A stretch of 64,000 nucleotides of DNA from Mycobacterium attenuatum. GTDB taxonomy: Bacteria; Actinomycetota; Actinomycetes; Mycobacteriales; Mycobacteriaceae. Below the pieces are notes generated by a model. The model made no database searches. It saw nothing but the letters and a program-made list of their open reading frames with translations, and was not told the DNA's origin. This document shows positions 37,587 to 46,038 of the stretch, one piece after another (within the stretch, counting starts at the first letter, position 1; every line of letters begins with the position of its first letter). The stretch lies in NCBI RefSeq assembly GCF_900566085.1, contig NZ_UPHT01000048.1, forward strand, positions 1 through 64,000. Reading direction: 5' to 3'. The position numbers and the translations under genes are program-made.

Positions 37587-37602
37587 GTTACCTCCTAGTA
37601 AC
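37587..37602. promoter_or_regulatory. Inverted repeat upstream of fixA
   Basis: GTTAC-CTCCTA-GTAAC lies in a short AT-richer patch 83 bases before the fixA start. It could be an operator or part of the promoter. The 271-base divergent gap shows no other structure. Confidence 0.3.
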
Positions 37603-37684
37603 ATGCCTGTGCGGTTGCGAACCGCGTGACCGAGTCCGGCTGACGAGCGCTGCCGGACGCCTTCGAGGAGGACGAGCCACACTC

Positions 37685-38476
37685 ATGACAAACATCGTGG
37701 TCCTGATCAAGCAGGTCCCGGATACCTGGTCGGAGCGCAAGCTGACCGAGGGTGACTGGACGCTCGACCGGGAGGCCGCCGACGCGGTCCTGGACGAGAT
37801 CAACGAGCGCGCTGTGGAAGAGGCGCTGCAAATCCGGGAGCGAGAAGGCGGAGAAGGGTCGGTGACCGTGCTGACCGCGGGCCCCGAGCGTGCCACCGAG
37901 GCGATTCGCAAGGCGTTGTCCATGGGCGCCGACAAGGCCGTGCACCTCAAGGACGACGGCATGCACGGCTCCGATGTCATCCAGACCGGATGGGCGCTGG
38001 CGCGAGCCCTGGGCACCATCGAAGGCACCGAGCTGGTGATCGCAGGGAACGAGTCCACCGACGGCGTGGGCGGCGCGGTGCCGGCCATCATCGCCGAATA
38101 CCTGGGCCTACCGCAGCTCACCCACCTGCGCAAACTATCGGTCGAGGGCGGCAAAGTCACCGGCGAGCGCGAAACCGACGATGGTGTGTTCACCCTCGAG
38201 GCGACCCTGCCCGCGGTGGTCAGCGTCAACGAGAAGATCAACGAGCCCCGCTTCCCGTCCTTCAAGGGCATCATGGCCGCCAAGAAGAAGGAAGTGACCG
38301 TGCTGACCCTGGCCGAGATCGGAGTCGAAGCCGACGAGGTCGGTCTGGCCAATGCCGGGTCGACGGTGTTGTCCTCGACACCCAAACCGCCGAAGACGGC
38401 CGGTGAGAAGGTCACCGACGAGGGCGAGGGCGGTAACCAGATCCTGCAGTACCTGGTCGGCCAGAAAATCATCTGA
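37685..38476 (+). CDS. fixA: Electron transfer flavoprotein beta subunit
   Basis: ETF beta subunit (263 aa), which with EtfA accepts electrons from acyl-CoA dehydrogenases. It starts MTNIVVLIKQVPDTWSERKL. The signature loop is SVNEKINEPRFPSFKGIMAAKKKEV, and AMP/FAD-binding residues occur in GNESTDGVGGAVPAIIAEYLGLPQLTH. ATG at 37685. The alpha-subunit gene follows 36 bases later in the same operon. H37Rv Rv3029c is FixA. Confidence 0.95.
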   Translation: MTNIVVLIKQVPDTWSERKLTEGDWTLDREAADAVLDEINERAVEEALQIREREGGEGSVTVLTAGPERATEAIRKALSMGADKAVHLKDDGMHGSDVIQTGWALARALGTIEGTELVIAGNESTDGVGGAVPAIIAEYLGLPQLTHLRKLSVEGGKVTGERETDDGVFTLEATLPAVVSVNEKINEPRFPSFKGIMAAKKKEVTVLTLAEIGVEADEVGLANAGSTVLSSTPKPPKTAGEKVTDEGEGGNQILQYLVGQKII

Positions 38477-38512
38477 ACCAGCGCTGGTTCCTAGACGAGA
38501 GCGATATAACCC

Positions 38513-39469
38513 ATGGCTGAAGTACTTGTGCTCGTTGAGCACGCTGAAGGTGCGCTGAAGAAGGTCACCTCCGAATTGCTCACCGCCGCCCGTGCACTGG
38601 GTGAGCCGGCGGCCGTCGTGGTCGGCGCCCCTGGCACCGCCGCGCCGCTGGTCGACGGACTGAAGGCGGCCGGTGCCGCCAAGATCTACACCGCCGAGTC
38701 GGATGTCGTCGACCAGTACCTGCTCACCCCGTATGTCGACATGCTGGCGGCGCTGGCCGAGTCCTCGGCCCCCGCCGCAGTGCTGGTGGCCGCCACCGCC
38801 GACGGCAAGGAGATCGCCGGCCGGCTCGCCGCCCGGATCGGATCTGGGCTGCTGGTCGACGTGGTGGACGTCCGAGAGGGTGCGGTGGGCGTCCATAGCA
38901 TCTTCGGTGGCGCGTTCACCGTCGAGGCGCAAGCCACCGGCGACACGCCGGTGATCTCGGTGCGCGCCGGGGCCATCGAGGCGGAGCCCACCGAGGGCGC
39001 TGGTGAGCAGGTCAGCGTGGAAGTGCCGGCTCCGGCCGAGAACGCCACCAAGATCACTTCCCGCCAGCCTGCGGTGGCCGGGGACCGGCCGGAGCTGACC
39101 GAGGCCACCGTCGTGGTCTCGGGTGGCCGCGGTGTCGGCAGCGCCGAGAACTTCAGCGTCGTCGAGGCGCTGGCCGACTCGCTGGGTGGCGCCGTCGGCG
39201 CATCCCGTGCCGCCGTGGACTCCGGTTACTACCCGGGCCAGTTCCAGGTCGGTCAAACCGGCAAGACAGTGTCGCCGCAGCTCTACATCGCGCTGGGCAT
39301 CTCCGGCGCCATCCAGCACCGTGCCGGCATGCAGACGTCCAAGACCATCGTCGCGGTCAACAAGGACGAGGAGGCGCCGATCTTCGAGATCGCCGACTAC
39401 GGCATGGTCGGCGACTTGTTCAAGGTTGCTCCGCAGCTGACCGAGGCGATCAAGGCCCGTAAGGGCTAG
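38513..39469 (+). CDS. fixB: Electron transfer flavoprotein alpha subunit
   Basis: ETF alpha subunit (318 aa). The C-terminal FAD-binding domain is diagnostic: [92 protein letters not shown]. The N-terminal half is the variable domain that pairs with the beta subunit. H37Rv Rv3028c is FixB. The operon ends at a hairpin at 39528-39567. Confidence 0.95.
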   Translation: MAEVLVLVEHAEGALKKVTSELLTAARALGEPAAVVVGAPGTAAPLVDGLKAAGAAKIYTAESDVVDQYLLTPYVDMLAALAESSAPAAVLVAATADGKEIAGRLAARIGSGLLVDVVDVREGAVGVHSIFGGAFTVEAQATGDTPVISVRAGAIEAEPTEGAGEQVSVEVPAPAENATKITSRQPAVAGDRPELTEATVVVSGGRGVGSAENFSVVEALADSLGGAVGASRAAVDSGYYPGQFQVGQTGKTVSPQLYIALGISGAIQHRAGMQTSKTIVAVNKDEEAPIFEIADYGMVGDLFKVAPQLTEAIKARKG

Positions 39470-39527
39470 CCCCTCGCCGGGTGTTTGCGGTCCCGGCGGA
39501 ACGCCTTGCTGCCAACATGTTTCGCGT

Positions 39528-39567
39528 CGTGCCGATCCCGCTGCTCGCCGGCGGCGGGATCGGCACG
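39528..39567. terminator. Perfect 13-bp hairpin after fixB
   Basis: CGTGCCGATCCCG (39528-39540) pairs with CGGGATCGGCACG (39555-39567) across a 14-base loop. No U-tract follows, typical of mycobacterial terminator-like hairpins. It lies 58 bases after the fixB stop, in the 366-base gap that also holds the 39652-39673 palindrome. Confidence 0.6.
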
Positions 39568-39651
39568 CGCCGCGTGTGTCCGGTAGCGCAATCGCCAGCG
39601 CGGGGCCGCAGCTCTTGACTGTGGCGGCCCGCGGTCCCCATAGTGGATTCA

Positions 39652-39673
39652 ATCAACTGATCGATTAGTTGAT
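39652..39673. promoter_or_regulatory. 22-bp near-perfect palindrome upstream of the CYP125-like gene
   Basis: Outer arms ATCAACT and AGTTGAT enclose an ATCGAT centre with a single mismatched pair at positions 8 and 15. It is about 160 bases before the P450 start and AT-rich relative to its surroundings. Size and symmetry fit a TetR-family operator. The nearby TetR gene at 44454-45071 is one candidate regulator (inference). Confidence 0.55.
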
Positions 39674-39835
39674 GAGGCCGGACGTGTTGTAGCCGGCTGA
39701 ATTGGGGAGGAACCGAATGTGCGGCTCGGCGGGGCTTGCCCGGTGGTGGGATACCGCTTGGAGTAGTGGTCATGACGATCGGGCGGCCAGCGGGCCCTCG
39801 TGCGGGCGCACGCACCGGCCGCCGGAGTCCGGCCG

Positions 39836-41092
39836 ATGACTTGCCCGAGCCTTCCTGCCGGCTTCGATTTCACCGACCCCGACATCTACGCCCGGCGGTT
39901 GCCCGTCGACGAGCTTGCCGAGCTGCGCCGAGTCGCCCCGATCTGGTGGAACGACCAACCGATCGGCAAGGGCGGCTTCAATGACGGCGGCTTCTGGGTC
40001 GTCACCAAACACAAAGACGTCAAAGACATTTCGCTGAGAAGCGACGTCTTCTCCACCTACGTCAACACCGCGATCCCAAGGTTCCCCGACGACATGAAGC
40101 GGGAGAACATCGACATGCAGCGCTCGGTGCTGCTCAACATCGATGCCCCGCACCACACCCGGCTGCGCAAGATCATCTCGCGGGGATTCACCCCGCGGGC
40201 CGTCGGGCGGCTGCGCAGCGAACTCGACCAGCGTGCACACAACATCGTCAAAAATGCTGCCGCACAAGGGACCGGTGACTTCGTCGAACAGGTGTCCTGC
40301 GAGTTGCCGCTGCAGGCCATCGCCGGCCTGCTGGGGGTGGCGCAAGAAGATCGAGCCAAATTGTTTCGCTGGTCCAACGAAATGACGGGCAGCGAGGACC
40401 CCGAATACGCAGACATCGACGCCGAGGCGTCGTCGATGCAGGTGCTCGCCTATGCGATGCAGATGGCCGACGTGAAGTCGAGGAACCCCGGTGACGACAT
40501 TGTCACCACGCTGATCCGGGCCGACATCGACGGCGAGAAACTGTCCGACGACGAGTTTGGGTTCTTCGTCCTCATGCTGGCGGTGGCGGGCAACGAGACC
40601 ACCCGCAACTCCATCACCCAGGGCATGATGGCGTTTACCGAATACCCCGACCAGTGGGAGCTTTTCCGGCGTGAGCGTCCGCACAGCACGGCCGACGAGA
40701 TCGTGCGCTGGGCCACCCCGGTGACGGCGTTTCAGCGAACGGCACTAACAGACACCGAAGTTTCCGGTGTGCCGATCCGCAAGGGCCAACGGGTGGTGAT
40801 GTTCTACCGGTCGGCGAACTTCGACGAGGAAGTCTTCGACGACCCTTACACCTTCGACATCTTGCGTGATCCCAACCCGCACGTCGGATTCGGTGGCACC
40901 GGCGCACATTATTGCATCGGAGCCAACCTGGCCCGGATGACAATCAGCTTGATCTTCAACGCGATCGCCGACCATATGCCTGACCTGAAGCCGATTTCGC
41001 CGCCGGAGCGGCTGCGATCCGGATGGCTGAACGGCATCAAGCACTGGCAGGTCGACTACGGCGGCGCGTCCGGTTGCCCGATCGGTCACTGA
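39836..41092 (+). CDS. Cytochrome P450, CYP125-type steroid C26-monooxygenase paralogue
   Basis: P450 of 418 aa. The oxygen-binding I helix is AVAGNETTRNS, the ExxR pair lies in TADEIVRWATPVTAFQRTAL, and the heme-thiolate loop is FGGTGAHYCIGANLARM. Long stretches match CYP125A1 (Rv3545c) as recalled: LPAGFDFTDPDIYA, MDAPHHTRLRKIISRGFTPRAVGRL-type (here LNIDAPHH), FVEQVSCELPLQAIAGLLGV and RLRSGWLNGIKHWQVDY. CYP125 oxidises the cholesterol side chain at C26. The ATG at 39836 follows a GGAG; a GTG at 39800 is possible. It lies outside any cholesterol cluster seen here. Confidence 0.88.
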   Translation: MTCPSLPAGFDFTDPDIYARRLPVDELAELRRVAPIWWNDQPIGKGGFNDGGFWVVTKHKDVKDISLRSDVFSTYVNTAIPRFPDDMKRENIDMQRSVLLNIDAPHHTRLRKIISRGFTPRAVGRLRSELDQRAHNIVKNAAAQGTGDFVEQVSCELPLQAIAGLLGVAQEDRAKLFRWSNEMTGSEDPEYADIDAEASSMQVLAYAMQMADVKSRNPGDDIVTTLIRADIDGEKLSDDEFGFFVLMLAVAGNETTRNSITQGMMAFTEYPDQWELFRRERPHSTADEIVRWATPVTAFQRTALTDTEVSGVPIRKGQRVVMFYRSANFDEEVFDDPYTFDILRDPNPHVGFGGTGAHYCIGANLARMTISLIFNAIADHMPDLKPISPPERLRSGWLNGIKHWQVDYGGASGCPIGH

Positions 41093-41202
41093 GCGTCACG
41101 GAGCCCGCTCTGTGCTGACGTGAACCGCTCGTCAGTGGTCACCGCCCCGCTCCCAATTGCCGGGGCCCTTCAACGGGTTTCGGGAATCCGGATCAGAGCC
41201 TC

Positions 41203-42165
41203 TCAGATGGTCCGCAGCCGCCGCACGCGGTCGGCGATCGCTCGGCGGGAAACGGCGGCATTGGGCGCCATGCTTTCGAATGCGTGCGGACAACCCGGGT
41301 GCACATGCAATTCGGTTGGTACGCCGGCCACCGCCAGGCGGCGCGCATAGACGATGTCCTCGTCGCGGAAGATGTCGAGGTCACCCACGTCGATGTAGGT
41401 GGGCGGCAGCTTCCTCACATCGCTCACCCGCGCCGGAGCGGCGTAAGAACTGACGCCGTCGGTGCCGACGCTCTCACCCAGCAGGGCCTGCCAGCCGGTC
41501 GTGTTGTCGTCGTAGGTCCAGGTCACGAACGGCACCAGTTCCGGGTCGGGCAGGCAGGTCCGATCGTCGAGCATCGGATAGACCAACAGTTGCTGGGCGA
41601 TCGCGGGGCCACCGCGATCGCGGGCCATCAGGCACACCGCGGCGGCAAGGGCGCCGCCGGCGCTGTCGCCCATCACGGCCACCCGGGCCGGATCGACGCC
41701 CAGTTCGCCGGCGTGGCCGTGCAGCCATTCCAGGGCGGCAAAACAGTCGTGCAGCGGGACCGGGTGCGCAGCCTCCGGTGCGGTGCGATAGTCGACGAGC
41801 AACATGGGCACACCGGAGTCGGCGACGTAGCGTCGCGCGAGCCAGTCGTAGAGGCCGCCAAGTTCGCGCATGCCGAAAATCATTCCGCCGCCGTGCAAAT
41901 ACAGCACCGCGCTACCGGGTGGCTGCTCCGTCGTCGCGTGGTACCAGGCCAACGTCAGCGTCGCTCCGTCGTCGGTGGCTACCGCGTGGTGCTGCACCTG
42001 CACGCCGGCTATCGGCGGGCGGGTAGCCATCAGCTGGTCGACGGTGCGTTTGCTGTTGACCCGCCGGGTGGCCACATCGCCCACCGGGGGCGGCTCGGAA
42101 GCGGTCCCGCCGGTACTCAGCAACGCCAGCTCGGCGACCACCTCCTGGTCGATCTGCAGGCCCAC
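41203..42165 (-). CDS. HSL-family alpha/beta-hydrolase (esterase/lipase)
   Basis: Hormone-sensitive-lipase-type esterase (320 aa). The oxyanion motif is LYLHGGGMIFG, the nucleophile elbow is VMGDSAGGALA (Ser), the acid is in DIFRDED and the catalytic His in HPGCPHAFES. No signal peptide. It is the last gene of a TetR-BVMO-cupin-esterase operon and probably cleaves the ester or lactone formed by the Baeyer-Villiger enzyme (inference). It lies 5 bases after the cupin gene. Confidence 0.9.
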   Translation of the reverse strand: MGLQIDQEVVAELALLSTGGTASEPPPVGDVATRRVNSKRTVDQLMATRPPIAGVQVQHHAVATDDGATLTLAWYHATTEQPPGSAVLYLHGGGMIFGMRELGGLYDWLARRYVADSGVPMLLVDYRTAPEAAHPVPLHDCFAALEWLHGHAGELGVDPARVAVMGDSAGGALAAAVCLMARDRGGPAIAQQLLVYPMLDDRTCLPDPELVPFVTWTYDDNTTGWQALLGESVGTDGVSSYAAPARVSDVRKLPPTYIDVGDLDIFRDEDIVYARRLAVAGVPTELHVHPGCPHAFESMAPNAAVSRRAIADRVRRLRTI

Positions 42166-42170
42166 GGCGG

Positions 42171-42650
42171 TCAGGCCGTAACCGGGTCGGCGTTGAAATC
42201 GGCGACCAGGGAGTCGATGGTGATCCGGGCGACGACGTTCATGTCGGCATCGTAGATCTCGTAGAGCAGCGCGTCGGGAGAGTTGGGGCGCGCCCCGAAA
42301 TAGACCAGACCGCCGTCGTCGCCACCGCGCTCCAGATGCGGCTTTTGGTCGTTGCCGGTCAGCGCATAGTCACCCGCACGCCGGCAACGATGATTGCCGA
42401 CCGTACCGTCTGATTCGACGTCCCACAGATGCTGCTCGCCGGCCAGCACGATGATGCTGGTGGCGGCCGCGTGGCGGTGGATCGGGCAGTGCCCGCCGTC
42501 GCCTTGCCAGCGCACCACCATGTCGAGGGTGGCCACGTCACGGTCGTAGCCCAGGATGGTGTAGTCGTGCTGGATTTTGTATTTCGACCCCGGGCGTCCG
42601 GTCACCTCCTTCCACCGGTACCGCGAGGCGTCGAAGGTGCCGTCGATCAT
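42171..42650 (-). CDS. Cupin-fold protein
   Basis: Small beta-barrel protein (159 aa). Cupin-type metal residues are seen in HCPIHRHAAATSIIVLAGEQHLWD, with further features in GDYALTGNDQKPHLERG. The ATG at 42650 overlaps the monooxygenase TGA (ATGA). It could be an isomerase or accessory enzyme of the same catabolic pathway, or a sensor; no closer family assignment is possible. Confidence 0.72.
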   Translation of the reverse strand: MIDGTFDASRYRWKEVTGRPGSKYKIQHDYTILGYDRDVATLDMVVRWQGDGGHCPIHRHAAATSIIVLAGEQHLWDVESDGTVGNHRCRRAGDYALTGNDQKPHLERGGDDGGLVYFGARPNSPDALLYEIYDADMNVVARITIDSLVADFNADPVTA

Positions 42651-44461
42651 GACGCGACCCCCTGATCGGCGGGTGCCGAAGTGCGTAGGGCCAGTCCGGC
42701 GACCTCGCCTGCCTCCCGCCACGCCGTCAAGATGTCGGCGTATTCGGTTGGGCTGCCGAAGAAAAAGCTGTCCTGCTGCAGCCGGGCGCTCACCTGTCCT
42801 TCGCGGTTGTAATAGCCGGGAGTGCACGCCTCACGCCGTCCGGCTATCACGGCCGAGCGCTGCACGACGGTGTCGACCCAGGCCGCTTCGGCCTCGGCGG
42901 TGGCCTCCACCTCGGTGACACCGTGTCGCAGCGCCCAGGCGATCACCCAGGCCACGTGCCGGGATTGGGTGTCGATCAAGTATGGGAAGTTCACGGTGAA
43001 GCCCGACTGGGCGATGCTTTCGATGAAGCAGTTCGGAAAGCCGTACACGTGCAGGCCGTGAAAGGTGCGGATGCCGCTGGACCATTTATCGGTGAGCGTC
43101 AGGCCGTCGCGGCCGATGATCTCGAAGCCGGTCCGCTGGGAGTAGTCGGTGCCGACCTCGAACCCGGTGGCGAAAATCAAACAGTCAAGCGGGTATTCGA
43201 CGCCGTCGACCGCGACACCCGTTTCGGTGATCTGCTCGACGCCATGCCCGTGGGTGTCGACGAGGGTGACATTGTCACGGTTGAAGGCTTGCAGGTATTC
43301 GTCGTGGAAGCAGGGCCGTTTGCAGAAGTAGCCGTACCACGGTTTGAGCGCCTCGGCGGTGGCGGGATCGGTGACGATCGAGTCGATACGGGCCCGGATC
43401 TCTTCCATTTTCGCGAAGTCCGCCAGCTCCAGCGGGGACGCCTGCCCGGGCACCGCGTTGGCGTTGTGCCGCACGATGGGCAGGCTCTTGGTCAGGCTGG
43501 TCCACGCGTCGTCAACCAAATCCTCGTCGGATTCGCCTCCCGCGGTGAGGATCTGGAAATTCTCGATACGCCGTCGCTGCCAGCCCGGCTGTAGCGACGC
43601 CGCCCAATCCGGATCGGTTGGCCTATTGGCCCGCACATCCACCGTCGACGGGGTGCGCTGGAAGACGAACAGCTGCCGCACCGCCTCGGCCAGGCGGGGC
43701 ACGCACTGGATCGCCGTGGCGCCGGTGCCGATGATGCCTATCCGCTTGTCGGACAGCCGCTCGAGGTTCTTGCCGGTGTAGCCGTAATCCCAGCGGCTGG
43801 TATGAAAAGCGTGGCCGCCGAACGACGTTATCCCGTCGATGCCCGGTAGCTTCGGTTTCTGCAGATAACCATTGGCCATCGCCACGAAGCGGGCGCGGAT
43901 CGTGTCGTTGCGGTTGGTGGCGATTACCCAGCGGGAGTCGGCTGGGTCCCAACGGATCTCGGTGACCTCGGTGTTCAGCCGCGCATTGCGGTACAGGTCG
44001 TAGTGCTCGGCGATGCGCTGGCAGTGGGCAAAGATTTCGGCCCCCTTGACGTACTTCTCGGTCGGGACGTAGCCGAGCTCTTCGAGCAGGGGCAGGTAGA
44101 TGTAGGACTCGACGTCACAAGCGATGCCGGGGTAGCGATTCCAGTACCAGGTGCCGCCGACATCGGCCGCCTTGTCGATGAGCCGGATATCGTCCACGCC
44201 GAGTTCCCGGCATCGCGCACCGATGAGCAGTCCGCCGAAACCGGCACCGATGATCGCCACGTCGGTTGTCTCGGTGATCGGATCGCGGGAGAAGTCGGGA
44301 TCAGCCCACGGGTCGTCACCGAAGCGGGCGAATGCGCCTGCAATTTGCACATATTGGCGGATGCCGTCCGGGCGCAGGCGCTTGTCGCGTTCCTGTTGGT
44401 ATTTGGCCCGCAGCGCGTCGGGATCGAATGATGATCCAGTGCGTCCAGTGAATTCAGTCAT
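42647..44461 (-). CDS. Baeyer-Villiger flavin monooxygenase
   Basis: FAD/NADPH-dependent monooxygenase (604 aa). FAD motif: IIGAGFGGLLIGARCRELG. Baeyer-Villiger fingerprint: FGGHAFHTSRWD (FxGxxxHxxxWD, complete). NADPH motif: GIIGTGATAIQCVP. A later conserved motif is DCLIFATGFE. The N-terminal extension (about 70 residues) is like that of cyclopentadecanone/steroid BVMOs. It converts a ketone to an ester or lactone. The start overlaps the TetR gene by 8 bases, and the cupin and esterase genes follow, giving a ketone-breakdown cassette. Confidence 0.92.
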   Translation of the reverse strand: MTEFTGRTGSSFDPDALRAKYQQERDKRLRPDGIRQYVQIAGAFARFGDDPWADPDFSRDPITETTDVAIIGAGFGGLLIGARCRELGVDDIRLIDKAADVGGTWYWNRYPGIACDVESYIYLPLLEELGYVPTEKYVKGAEIFAHCQRIAEHYDLYRNARLNTEVTEIRWDPADSRWVIATNRNDTIRARFVAMANGYLQKPKLPGIDGITSFGGHAFHTSRWDYGYTGKNLERLSDKRIGIIGTGATAIQCVPRLAEAVRQLFVFQRTPSTVDVRANRPTDPDWAASLQPGWQRRRIENFQILTAGGESDEDLVDDAWTSLTKSLPIVRHNANAVPGQASPLELADFAKMEEIRARIDSIVTDPATAEALKPWYGYFCKRPCFHDEYLQAFNRDNVTLVDTHGHGVEQITETGVAVDGVEYPLDCLIFATGFEVGTDYSQRTGFEIIGRDGLTLTDKWSSGIRTFHGLHVYGFPNCFIESIAQSGFTVNFPYLIDTQSRHVAWVIAWALRHGVTEVEATAEAEAAWVDTVVQRSAVIAGRREACTPGYYNREGQVSARLQQDSFFFGSPTEYADILTAWREAGEVAGLALRTSAPADQGVAS

Positions 44462-45071
44462 GACCGCCTTCCGATTCTGCTGCCAGCCCGCGCCGTACCA
44501 ATCGCAGGTAGGCGTCGACGATTTCTTCCTCGTGAGCCGGGTCGCCGACGAGGTCCTCGAGGAACCGATGGGCGCCGACCAGGAAGTGTGCTTGCGCGGC
44601 GAGCTCGACGTCGGTCATCGCTCGTACCGAGCCGGCCGCGATGCCGTCGCGCAACCGGGCCGAAACCAGGTCCACCCAGGCATTGATGCCCTGGCGATAC
44701 AGCTCGGGCTCGAGAAATCTGATCTCGTCGACCAACCGGATGTGGCCGGGGTTGCTGCGCACGTACTCGACATAGGCCAGCAACCCGGCGCGGTGGCGCT
44801 CGAAGAAATCGCCGCTGTGCGGCACGCGTTGCTCTTCGGAATCCGCCAGCCGCGCAAAGAAATCCATCATCAGCTTGCGCATGGTCGCGCGTAACAATTC
44901 CGCGCGAGAGCCGAAGTGATAGTGCAGGTTTCCCACTGCGGTGTTGGCCCGTGCGGCGATCCCGGTCACCGATGCCCGATGCAGTCCCCGCTCGCTGGCC
45001 TCGGCCAGTGCGGCATCCAGAATCACCGCACGGGTCCGGTGGCGCTTGGCGTATCCGGGGACGTGTGCCAT
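44454..45071 (-). CDS. TetR-family transcriptional regulator
   Basis: TetR repressor (205 aa). The N-terminal helix-turn-helix reads RAVILDAALAEASERGLHRASVTGIAARANTAVGNLHYHFGSRAELLRATM, and the C-terminal helical ligand domain is typical. The ATG at 45071 is preferred over a TTG at 45098. It is the first gene of the BVMO operon and overlaps it by 8 bases. A 13-bp palindrome at 45090-45102, just before its start, is the likely autoregulatory site. Confidence 0.88.
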   Translation of the reverse strand: MAHVPGYAKRHRTRAVILDAALAEASERGLHRASVTGIAARANTAVGNLHYHFGSRAELLRATMRKLMMDFFARLADSEEQRVPHSGDFFERHRAGLLAYVEYVRSNPGHIRLVDEIRFLEPELYRQGINAWVDLVSARLRDGIAAGSVRAMTDVELAAQAHFLVGAHRFLEDLVGDPAHEEEIVDAYLRLVRRGLAAESEGGHD

Positions 45072-45089
45072 GGCACAAAATATTGGATC

Positions 45090-45102
45090 AATTTTCAAAA
45101 TT
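45090..45102. promoter_or_regulatory. Perfect palindrome upstream of the TetR gene
   Basis: AATTTT-C-AAAATT, 19 bases before the TetR start and in a strongly AT-rich patch, between divergently oriented genes. It is a candidate TetR operator and/or promoter core. It does not share sequence with the 22-bp palindrome at 39652. Confidence 0.5.
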
Positions 45103-45201
45103 CGGCAAGGACCCGGCGCTGCGACATGTTGTCACCTGACGTGCACCGGCCCGTCACAGCCTCGATGCCGGTTAGCTGACCGGCTGCGCCACGTTGGTGG
45201 C

Positions 45202-46038
45202 ATGAGCATCGCTTCTGTCCTCATACCCAGCGACAAGCCGCACGGTGCGGTCGCAGGATCACCCGCCGGACCACGCTACTCCCTGTTGCTGACCACCGAC
45301 GCCGCTTTGATCGAGGCGGCGCAGCGACTCCGCTACGACGTCTTCAGCCGTACCCCCGGCTTCACGTTGCCCGCGGCCAGTGACGGTCGCGACGTCGACC
45401 GATTCGACGAGTACTGCGACCACCTGCTGGTCCGCGACGACGACACCGGTGAGCTGGTGGGGTGTTACCGGATGCTGCCGCCGGCCGGTGCCATCGCCGC
45501 GGGAGGCCTGTATACCGCCACCGAATTCGACGTCCGCGCTTTCGACCCGCTGCGGCCGTCGTTGGTCGAGATGGGCCGCGCCGCGGTGCGCGACGGTCAC
45601 CGCAACGGCGGGGTGGTCCTGCTGATGTGGGCGGGCATTCTCGCCTACCTGGACCGATGTGACTACGACTATGTGACCGGCTGTGTGTCGGTCCCGATCG
45701 ATTCAGGCGACGACGTCCCGGGATGCCAGCTGCGCGGTGCGCGTGACTTCGTGTTGGCGCGTCACGCTGCGCCGTACCGGGTGCACCCCTACCGGGCGGT
45801 GCGCATCGGCGGCAAGGGCCTCGATGACATCGCCCCGCCCCGGCGTGCGGCGGTCCCGCCGCTGATGCGTGGTTACCTACGGCTGGGCGCACAGGTGTGC
45901 GGCGAACCCGCCCACGACCCCGCCTTCGGGGTCGGCGACTTCTGCGTGCTGCTGAGCAAGCATCGAGCCGATGCCCGCTACCTGAGTCGCCTGCGGTCGG
46001 TGTCGGCGGCCTCGGCATTGTTGGGCGGGGTGGCCTGA
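45202..46038 (+). CDS. OlsB-like N-acyltransferase (Rv3027c homologue)
   Basis: GNAT-fold acyltransferase of the Acetyltransf_5/OlsB type (278 aa): LRYDVFSRTPGF, then FDEYCDHLLVRDDDTGELVGCYRML, VEMGRAAVRDGHRNGGVVLLMWAGI and GVGDFCVLL. OlsB forms lyso-ornithine lipid from ornithine and acyl-ACP. The next gene is a PlsC acyltransferase overlapping by TGATG, the same pairing as olsB-olsA. The product, an amino-acid-containing lipid, is inferred. The ATG at 45202 is chosen; frames open further left lie across the TetR promoter. Confidence 0.82.
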   Translation: MSIASVLIPSDKPHGAVAGSPAGPRYSLLLTTDAALIEAAQRLRYDVFSRTPGFTLPAASDGRDVDRFDEYCDHLLVRDDDTGELVGCYRMLPPAGAIAAGGLYTATEFDVRAFDPLRPSLVEMGRAAVRDGHRNGGVVLLMWAGILAYLDRCDYDYVTGCVSVPIDSGDDVPGCQLRGARDFVLARHAAPYRVHPYRAVRIGGKGLDDIAPPRRAAVPPLMRGYLRLGAQVCGEPAHDPAFGVGDFCVLLSKHRADARYLSRLRSVSAASALLGGVA

